Source: Albula goreensis (lineage: Eukaryota > Chordata > Actinopteri > Albuliformes > Albulidae). From it: a DNA stretch of 64,000 bases. The notes beneath the pieces were generated by a model. It was given only the letters and a program-made list of their open reading frames with translations. It was not told where the DNA came from and did not search any database. Both the position numbers and the translations under genes were made by a program. The stretch's first letter is position 1. Every line of letters begins with the position of its first letter. Of the stretch, positions 56,846 through 64,000 are shown piece by piece. The stretch covers positions 44,895,182 through 44,959,181 of the forward strand of contig CM040742.1 of the NCBI GenBank assembly GCA_022829145.1. Reading direction: 5' to 3'.

Positions 56846-57939
56846 GTGAGTACTGCTATATGTTTGTCTGAATTATTTATTTATTATTATTTGTAGTAAC
56901 AAAATGTATAATATGTTCCTGATTGGGGTAGTGGGGATGTTTGTTTTAGTAAAGACAATGGGCCCCATACAAAATTGTGTTTGTGGAGAAATTACCACAT
57001 AAACACTTTGTCAGGTTAATTTAATCAATATTCACTGCTATTCTCTGAGCTGCCATTTTGGGTCAAAAGTAAATTACAGCCTCTGTGTGACATGGGTTAT
57101 GCTTGAGTTAGCCTCTGCAAGAGGTGCTGTGCTGGTTTGTTGTGCTGATCCATTTTGGATACTACTGACAAGCTCATTTAAATGGTAATGTCAAATTCTA
57201 AATGCAAAATGCAAAACATAAACTATGCATTTACTTGAAGTCTGTAAGTAAGTCTAATTCTGAAACATTTCCATTTAATCAGCTTCACAAATGTTTTTTT
57301 ATCATTTGACCAATCATTTCCCAATGTTCATTTTATGGTATAACAGTAACCAGAACTATCATAAGTATAAAAAGTGGAATAAATGGGGCCTCCGGGTGGT
57401 TCCCCGGATCAGATGCCTGCCTGGGAGCACTGAGATTGGGGGTTGGAATCCCAGTCTGCCATTTCTGACCATTGGCAATTGGCAAGGCACCAAGCCCCAT
57501 CTGGGATGATAGGGGGCAAACCAGCCGAGCTTGTTGGTCTCATCGCCATAGCACGAAAATTATTATCATGTGAATCAGAGGAGCCACATGCTTGGCCTCC
57601 TCCTCCAAAGCTGGCAGAGCAGGTGCTGCAGTGGGGTCAACAAGCTCAGTTGAGTTCCGGATGGGAAAACATGGGGAAAAAATCAGGAAAAATACTGAAA
57701 AAAGTGGAATAAGTGTAAGAGTTCCAAACCCTTTTAACAATGATCACGATCAGTGCACAAGGTCATTTATAGTAGAAATGAAAAAATGGATTATAATTAA
57801 TTAAAACTCCATGATTTTTTGTTCAGTCATGCTGAATAAGCTCCTGTATGATGTTTATGATTATAAGGTACTTCCATTCCTTTTCAATTCACCCTTCTTT
57901 ATGGTGCATGTAACTGATTACATCCTACTGTTGCTGCAG
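56846..57939 (+). other. 5'UTR intron of Gig2-11 (inferred)
   Basis: Donor TTCTCAAG|GTGAGT, acceptor GTTGCTGCAG|AAATTCAGC. It is longer than in other copies partly because a SINE is inserted at 57383-57698. Confidence 0.6.
57383..57698 (+). mobile_element. tRNA-derived SINE with 14-bp target duplication
   Basis: The head GGGGCCTCCGGGTGGTTCCC and the B-box-like GGGGGTTGGAATCCCAGTC indicate a tRNA-derived promoter. The body ends in an A-rich tail. The direct repeat AAAAAGTGGAATAA flanks it exactly (57369-57382 and 57699-57712), the mark of LINE-mediated insertion. Confidence 0.8.
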
Positions 57940-57954
57940 AAATTCAGCTCTAAC

Positions 57955-58560
57955 ATGTGGGCAGAAGATGACTTTGAGTGGCCTTCAGGCCCATGCCTGG
58001 AAGGCTCAACAGAACCCACCAACGGCAAGATGTACACCATGTACCATGGGACTTCCAGAGAGGCTGCCAAGAAAATAAAGGCCAATGGGTTCTGTCAGTC
58101 CAGCGACGGCATGTTAGGGCGGGGTGTTTATGTCAGCCGTGACCTCAAAGGCCAGCAGGTACCCCGGAGCTACCTGAGAACATGAGAGAGTTGTGCTGAA
58201 GCTCAGGGTTAATGTGGGCAGAGTGAAGAAGATCGACTACCAAGGCCACCCCATGCAGAAGACCTGGCACACAGTGCATGGCTACGACACGGCCTGGTGC
58301 CCCCTAAATGTGGGATGGTGAAGAGTGGCCTGGAAGAGGACTGTGTCTGGGATCCTCGGCGTATCACTATTATATCAGCTATTTACCCAGAACCACGCCT
58401 GGAAAGCTACACAAATCCCACCAATGGCAAGACGTCCATCATGTACCATGGGACTACCAGAGGGCTGCCAAGAAAATCAAGGCCAATGGGTTCCAGCAGT
58501 CCAGTGGTGGGATGTTAGGGGGCGTGTTTATTATGTCAGCAATGACCTTCAGAAGATGAC
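57955..58560 (+). pseudogene. gig2: Gig2-11: frameshifted relic with two tandem Gig2 domains
   Basis: The first domain starts MWAEDDFEWPSGPC, 15 bases after the acceptor, and runs through YTMYHGTSREAAKKIKANGF and GRGVYVSRDL. Frame is lost near 58146-58156 (two bases gone), again near 58175-58195, and at about 58306 (one C gone). The remainder through LEEDCVWDPRRI and AIYPEP is recognisable in other frames. Without a stop it joins a second domain start: NPTNGKTSIMYHGTT, AAKKIKANGFQQSSGGMLG, then a Tyr motif (58419-58560), also frameshifted. That domain breaks off at a CCT repeat. Sequence near 59207-59230 (CAATCCACCCAAATTTGGG) resembles the usual end of the coding exon, so the second domain was probably interrupted by an insertion. 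ATTAAA at 59361. Confidence 0.82.
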
Positions 58561-58800
58561 CTCCATGTCCTCCTCCTCTTCCTCCTTTTCCTTCTCCTCT
58601 TCCTCCTTCTCTGCTTGCACCTCTTCCTCCTCCTCCTCTTCCTCCATCTCCCTCTCCTTCCCCTCTTGCTCCTCCCCTTCCTTCTCTTTGTCCTTTCTTC
58701 CTCCTCCTCCTCTTCCTCCATTTCCTTCTCCTTACCCTTTTGATCCTCTCTCTGCTTCTCCTTGTCCTCCTCCTACTTGAAAACCTCTCCCTCTAACTCT
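58560..58800. repeat. TCC/CCT-rich low-complexity tract
   Basis: Polypyrimidine repeat of CTCCTCTTCC-type units interrupting the second Gig2 domain. Poly-Ser frames on the plus strand and RKRRKR frames on the minus strand here are artefacts. Confidence 0.9.
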
Positions 58801-59369
58801 CTCTCCAAAATTGGCCTCCATTGTTGTCAACACCAAAGAGCAAACCTGAATCCTATTTATAATTTTCAAGTTCTGATTTCTAAGTGATCTAATTGGTTAA
58901 AGGTTTTTTCACATGTGCATTCTGGGTACAGGTGATTGATATTTGAGTGTGATATTTCAATGGCAGCAAACAACACACAAAGGCTTTTAGTTTTGAATTA
59001 TGTGTCTAACATAGATAGCCTTGTGTGGTTATTAGCAAAAAGTGTATTTTAGAATTTCAAACTCATAAGCACATTGTCTGTAAACCAGACAATGTGCCAT
59101 ATGTTTGGCATATCTAGTAAATAGATAGGCCACATGAGTTTGTGGGTTCAGTAATTGTGCCACAAATACCAGTTTTTCTGTCTTGGCAATTGCAAAATAT
59201 GGAAAACAATCCACCCAAATTTGGGTTTCTCATGATTACCATTTTCTTTGGCATCCAAATTATCTACTAATCTCTAAAAATGATTCTCATAAAGAATTTA
59301 TTAGAAAACAATTGTTATATGAAACCTATGAAAAAAGTTCACTGTTGTTGAAATGTGAATATTAAATGG

Positions 59370-61290
59370 CTTATAATACAGCACAATGCAATTTGTTTTC
59401 ATTTGGTGTTGGGTTTGTTTATCTCAGCAATTACACTGGAGAGTTTTCTCATGCACACACATGCATTTTTACTTGTCTGATGCAAATCCATGAAATTTGA
59501 AATGAATTTTAGTCTCAGCAATATTATGAACTCTTTCTTAAATATTGACTTCAGATACAATTGTGCAGATTTACAGGGAAAAATTTAAGATTTGTTTTTA
59601 GTTATTAGATGAGAAATATTAAGGCTGGTTGAGTGTTCCATCAGGGCATTTAACAGTGTCAGCGCAACTTTTCAACAAATTCATGGGAGAGATAACAGTG
59701 TCAGAAGCTACTGGTTTAAAGTGTTGACACTGCACACCATTAAACAGGCTGTTTATTTAGAATGATGATTCTGTATTGGCACAGAGGAAAGGAGTAAATG
59801 TTCATGGCACAGTTGTACATGAAAATCACTTTTAAAAATGGTCATTTATCACAGATGTTATTGCTGTTCAGAACACCATGATAAAAATATGCTAAATTAA
59901 ACCCTTAATTGCCTTATACAAATATCTGTTCAAAGGTTGTATATAATACCCTCTGGATATATTTTTCCTCAAGGTATTAAAAAGCAAAAACTGTGGGAGA
60001 GATCTGGAACATGTTTTGTCTTGGTAGTTCCCTTTTCCCTCTGTAAATGAATTGTATTTGTAATCTTTATTTGTATTTGATATTTGTTCTTAATATTTTA
60101 TAACACAGAAAAATGGGTAAGCTCACTCCTATGTAAATTCTTGATAAATTAGGCCCATTGAGTTCAGAAGAGTCTTGCATTGATGAGCCGCACTCCACAT
60201 CATCATAGTATATCAGAGTATTTTTCTCAGAAAGCACACACCACTCTCCAAACAATTGGAGAAAGGAAACAATTTTCCAAAACAAAGTTGTAAACACACA
60301 TTGGCAGATGCATTTGAGTAAGCAAGTATGATTTTAAGTTGAGAGCATACAATATCACACATTATTGGTTTGTTTATGCAGGGATTAAAAGCCTGTTAGC
60401 TCATATTTATTTGTTTCAATAATAATGGTGATGGTATATTCTTAATTACATATACTTTGGTTATGTATGTGAGACATTGTTTTGGTTTGACTATAAATGT
60501 TTACTTCAAATTTCCAGTGTAGAAAATCATGTGTCTAGTATTAAGATTAAGATTAGTTGATTATTAATTAATGTATTAAATTGGATTGGTGGCCCTCTTC
60601 CAATTTAAATATGGTGGAGTTTGATTCCAAACAGCACTGTGGTTGTACCTTTGCGCTTGGTGTGTAACCTGAAATGCCATTGTTGAATATCCAGCAGTAT
60701 AAATGGATAGTGTGTAGAAATACAATCTAAAAGTTTACACCCAATTTTAATAATGTAGGTTGGTAAATTATATATTGTGATTCAGTATGTTGCAATAACT
60801 CAAAAATAAGTTCTGCCCATTTCCTGCTGATTGGTGTGGCATGTTGTCATTCCCTTTAGAAATTAAATCAGTTATTTTACCCATTTGCTATGTATTCTTT
60901 ACAGCAAGATGTCATAGTGTCAACTGCATGTCCCAATCCCCTTTGAATCTGTCAAACAGTGATTATCTTATTGTTGAGGAAAAAAGTAATTATTACTGTC
61001 TGAACAAGAGAGGTGGGAATCAGGATGTCATGAATTGCTTATGTTAGATCTACCCTTTCTTGGTTTAATTGAACCTCTCTCTCCAAATTCATTCAGTTTA
61101 TTTTATTTATCCTTCATTTAATCAGGCTCGGTCAACTGACAATCAATCTCTCTTTTGCAGTGATAATCTGTGGAATCAGTATTGGCAGGAATTCCAATCA
61201 TTCATTTATATAAAGACAGCCCCATTCCTCCACAGGGTGTGCTCTATCATATTTCAAACATTTTGAATCAGGGTTGGTTCAAACTTTTTT
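59370..61290. other. Gene-free region between Gig2-11 and Gig2-12
   Basis: AT-rich DNA with no recognisable gene; open frames are all below 80 codons. A trace of a common fish repeat (CCTTCATTTAATCAGGCTCG) lies near 61110. Confidence 0.45.
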
Positions 61291-61299
61291 AAGACGACA

Positions 61300-61510
61300 G
61301 GCAGCTCTACAGAGAAAACAGAAAGTACACTTCTCTCAAGGTGAGTTTCACTGTCTGATTTTAAGTTTATTTTAAATAAAGGCATCCAGGACGTGTTTTG
61401 TGTCCTCTTCTCGAATCTGGTAGTCCTGGTTGGTAGGAACTTCCCTAAAGAAAAAGGTTGCTCTACTGAAAAACAGGAAGTACATTTTCCTCAAGGTAAG
61501 TTTCACTGTA
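61300..61510 (+). repeat. Duplicated candidate first exon/donor of Gig2-12
   Basis: Two related blocks, 155 bp apart, each read GCTCTAC(A/T)GA...AGTACA(C/T)TT...CTCAAG followed by GT(G/A)AGTTTCACTGT. Donors fall at 61341 (GTGAGT) and 61496 (GTAAGT). CTCAAG|GTGAGT also matches the exon-1 end of Gig2-11. Either could splice to the acceptor CTCCACAG at 62524. Confidence 0.6.
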
Positions 61511-61574
61511 TTTTTACTGCCATAATGATGTTTGATAAACATTTGTGAATGATACATTAGAATGTATCTTTTTA

Positions 61575-61784
61575 GGGGGCAGCCTATAGCCTAGTGGCTA
61601 AGGTACATGACAGGGACCTCTGAGGTTGGTAGTTCAAGTCCCAGTCCAGCCACAGCAAAAAAAAAAAAAAAAAAAACACCTTAACCCCACATTGCTCCCA
61701 GGGGAGATTGGCCATTGGTTTGTCTAATCAACTGTAAGTCACTTTGGATAAAAAAAGCATCAGCTGAATGACTGTAATGCAATG
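61575..61784 (+). mobile_element. tRNA-derived SINE, complete type
   Basis: A box TAGCCTAGTGG (61587-61597), B-box-like AGTTCAAGTCC (61631-61641), an internal A-run, then a tail ending GTAAGTCACTTTGGATAAAA, AGCATCAGCTGAATGACTG and TAATGCAATG. This is the widespread fish SINE tail shared with LINEs. It lies in the inferred 5'UTR intron of Gig2-12. Confidence 0.85.
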
Positions 61785-62234
61785 TTTTTAATAAAAAGTG
61801 CTAAACAGCTGGAAATAAATCATGCTTTTAACTGCTCTATATGTCAAAGGAACATCTTTCTTTAAAAGACTAGGCATACCACAGCATAACATTTGAATGG
61901 GTGCTAAGATTCTTAGCCGTCCTTTCTATAAAGCTTTGTCTTTTTAAGACAGTGAGTCAGATACAATCAAATGCATTCATTCTCTTTGAAAGTGCATTTG
62001 AAATTCAGACAAATTGGGCTTTAATCTCTTTAAGAGCATATGCTGTGATATTTTGAATTGCGGCAACCACATTCAAATGGACCTGTCCTCTTGTCTTCAT
62101 TAAAACATAACGCACATACTTGATTTAATCTAGCTCAATGCAATACTAAATCTGTAAAAGTAACAACCTGCATAAACAGATCCATTAAAACACTGGAGTA
62201 GACTGCCATACACATTACAATGTGATTTTCAACA

Positions 62235-62400
62235 GGGGTTATTTTATTTATTTATTTATTTTTTTGCCTTTATTTAACCAGGAAGTCTCATTGAGATTCG
62301 GAATCACTTTTGCAAGAAAGATCAAGGTAGCCAACAAAATTTCAATGTAAAAGAATACAATACATACAGGGTGAACTCAGACCCAATAAACCAGGGGAGG
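62235..62400. mobile_element. Dispersed repeat fragment in the Gig2-12 5'UTR intron
   Basis: TTTATTTAACCAGGAAGTCT then CATTGAGATTCGG is a signature I know from a common fish interspersed repeat, preceded by a TTTA microsatellite. Family not assigned. Confidence 0.5.
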
Positions 62401-62539
62401 TGAGTTAATGGTGGAATTAGTTTTGCTGAGTACCAAAGAGAAGTAGCTCTCTGGGATTAGATTTGGCTCCTCAGTTTTGTGGATGTAAATTAACACTATT
62501 GATTACACATGACTCTCTCCACAGAAACCAGCCTGTAAT

Positions 62540-63112
62540 ATGTGGGCGGCAGATGACGACTACAGTTCATATGGTCTATTTGGTAGTCTGCAGCCTAGCC
62601 GTCTCCAAAGCCACTCGGAACCCACTGATGGCAGGACGTACATCATGTACCATGGCACTACGAAAGAGGCTGCCCAGAAAATTCTGGAGTATGGGTTCCA
62701 TCAGTCCAGGAAAGGAATGCTTGGACGGGGCGTTTACGTCAGCCGAGACATTGAAAAAGCCAGATGCTATCCCGTTCAGCTTTCTCCCTGTCAGACGCGC
62801 GTTGTGCTTGAGCTAGAGGTGAAGGTGGGCAGGGTGAAGATGATCGACTACCAAGGCCACCCCATGCAGAAGACCTGGCACACGGTGCATGGCTACGACA
62901 CGGCCTGGTGCCCCCCTAACTGTGGGATGGTTCCCAGTGGCCGGGAAGAGGACTGTGTCTGGGATCCAAAGCGTATCAGAGTTAGGAGAATAGTTTACCA
63001 AGAGGAACGTTATTGTTCTTTTTTTCTTTACTTTTTGTTGATTTCTGTGGTTCTTTCCTTAATCGTCACTTTAATTTTCCACTTTTCTAAATATGAGTTA
63101 AGAACATGGTAA
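62540..63112 (+). CDS. gig2: Gig2-12: Gig2-like protein with hydrophobic C-terminal tail, 190 aa
   Basis: Starts MWAADDDYSSYGLFGSLQPS. Core motifs are YIMYHGTTKEAA (His38), GRGVYVSRDIEK (Tyr66) and REEDCVWDPKRI with the Glu conserved. Instead of ending in AIHPKQG it continues IVYQEERYC, then a run of about 24 hydrophobic residues (159-182, with FFLYFLLISVV and LSLIVTLIF), and ends SKYELRTW. This has the layout of a tail-anchored membrane protein with a short far-side tail. The DNA of the tail is T-rich, which by chance yields Phe/Leu codons, so a lost stop with read-through into former 3'UTR is the main alternative. The stop lies one base before an inserted LTR-like block. ATG is 15 bases after the acceptor. 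Confidence 0.8.
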   Translation: MWAADDDYSSYGLFGSLQPSRLQSHSEPTDGRTYIMYHGTTKEAAQKILEYGFHQSRKGMLGRGVYVSRDIEKARCYPVQLSPCQTRVVLELEVKVGRVKMIDYQGHPMQKTWHTVHGYDTAWCPPNCGMVPSGREEDCVWDPKRIRVRRIVYQEERYCSFFLYFLLISVVLSLIVTLIFHFSKYELRTW

Positions 63113-63429
63113 CTGTTGGGAAACAGTTTTGGAGAGCGGCACTGTGTTTGAGAATGTGTATTAGAATTACAAAGGGATGTTGCCGCATCCGACCAGGGCC
63201 AAATGGCGCCTCCTGTTAACGACCTGGTATCTGCCGTCTGCGGAACTTAGGGTTCCCCATTACCATATCTGAGCCATCACATGCAAATGTATCTACCTTA
63301 AACTGTATAAATGTTGTCCACTCATTGTAGTCTTTGAACATTTTGCTCCATGCTTGTGTTCCCATGGCCGGCTGTGTAAGTAAAGTTCCTGTCTTCAACT
63401 GCGAGCATGGGATCCGTCTCTTCATTAAC
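63111..63429 (+). mobile_element. LTR-like element just after Gig2-12
   Basis: The block begins AACTGTTGGGAAACAG and ends CTCTTCATTAAC. It contains TATAAA (63306-63311) and, about 75 bp later, AGTAAAGTTCCTG like an LTR poly-A region. The direct repeat aacatggt flanks it (63103-63110 and 63430-63437). TGTT...AACA termini suggest an LTR, but an 8-bp duplication is longer than usual for LTRs, so the class is uncertain. Confidence 0.45.
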
Positions 63430-63437
63430 AACATGGT

Positions 63438-64000
63438 TGTTGTACTCATTTTGATCATTTTATTATTTACTAACAGTAACATATCATGATGAAGAAGGCC
63501 ACTTTAGCCCAATTACACCTGCAGTTTACTGACCGTATTTTCCCAAGCCTGTTCAATATTTGCCCTTGACTTTTGCTCCCAGTTAAATGCAAGAATTCTC
63601 TTTTATACACACCAACACGGTTCGGCGAGTTCAGCGGCCATGAAAACTGACTCACCAGACTGTTCTTACAGAGAAAAAGGATAATACTCCTGTTCAATTG
63701 CAAGTAAAGGTTAAGAAAAAAATAATGATTGAATCTCAATCTCTTTTTTTTTGTTGTTTGTTTTTGTTTTTGTCCCTTTGGGAACCTTTCATAATGCTAA
63801 TAAAAGCAGATATCTTAACTTGGGTGTGGGAGTCATCAATTTATTCGGAATATCATGTGCTATCACACACAATGCAATCATTCTACCACTCAATTTGTCA
63901 TTTTGACTGCTGTCACCCTAGTGACAGCATATATGTATGATATGTTATTTACCTGGGGGTTAATTGAAAGGTTGATCTTCACAACATCCAGGATCAGAGA
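63438..64000. other. Right edge, no gene recognised
   Basis: AT-rich DNA with a poly-T/GT tract near 63743. Frames of 80-89 codons lack recognisable motifs. Confidence 0.45.

Noticed and set aside
61575-61784. Possible tRNA gene
   Set aside because: A and B boxes are present but the sequence does not fold into a proper tRNA as read by eye, and it continues into the known SINE tail.

Overview
The window looks like nuclear DNA of a ray-finned (teleost-type) fish. The evidence is split genes with GT-AG introns, a p2rx1 first exon and a complete dhx33 gene, a large cluster of Gig2-type genes (a fish interferon-stimulated family with a PARP-like fold), and a dense load of fish-type repeats: Tc1 relics, hAT elements, tRNA-derived SINEs and long CA/CT microsatellites. 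The sequence does not let me name the species.

Left part (1-17.4 kb). Exon 1 of p2rx1 lies on the minus strand (2566-2702), with the rest of the gene off the left edge. It is divergent from dhx33 on the plus strand (12 coding exons, 8131-17396, 680 codons), a DEAH-box RNA helicase with intact Walker A, DEAH, SAT and QRxGRxGR motifs. Between them lie CT microsatellites and an inserted 28S rRNA fragment (6645-6858). Intron 9 of dhx33 carries a minisatellite of about 17 x 47 bp that appears to be an amplified tRNA/SINE head and ends 18 bp before exon 10.

Middle (17.4-22.2 kb). Gene-poor DNA holding microsatellites, a triple 33-bp CCAAT repeat and a frameshifted hAT/BED-zinc-finger transposase relic.

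Right part (22.3-63.4 kb). A plus-strand tandem cluster of 12 Gig2-like copies, called Gig2-1 to Gig2-12 here from left to right. Each has the whole coding sequence in one exon, preceded by an inferred non-coding first exon and a 0.45-1.1 kb 5'UTR intron. Copies 1-3 (23.1-28.2 kb) form one subfamily with a perfect ISRE about 226 bp upstream of the exon-1 donor. Copies 4-8 (30.8-43.8 kb) are near-identical and sit on about 3.13-kb tandem units that also contain a Tc1 relic and a CA microsatellite. Copy 9 (46.5 kb) is a diverged relative with a Cys-rich N-terminus. Copies 10-12 (53.4, 58.0, 62.5 kb) form a third group, including a relic with two Gig2 domains and a copy with a hydrophobic, possibly membrane-anchoring, C-terminal tail. 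Seven copies read through intact (2, 3, 4, 5, 7, 9, 10), copy 12 is open with an unusual tail, and copies 1, 6, 8 and 11 carry frameshifts. A degraded endogenous retrovirus, a hAT MITE, SINEs and an LTR-like element have inserted between the genes.

How it fits together (inference). The cluster has the form of an expanding antiviral effector family: tandem duplication, probable gene conversion, loss of the ISRE in the amplified units, and diversification of the N- and C-termini around a conserved core in which an H-Y-E-like triad can be traced.
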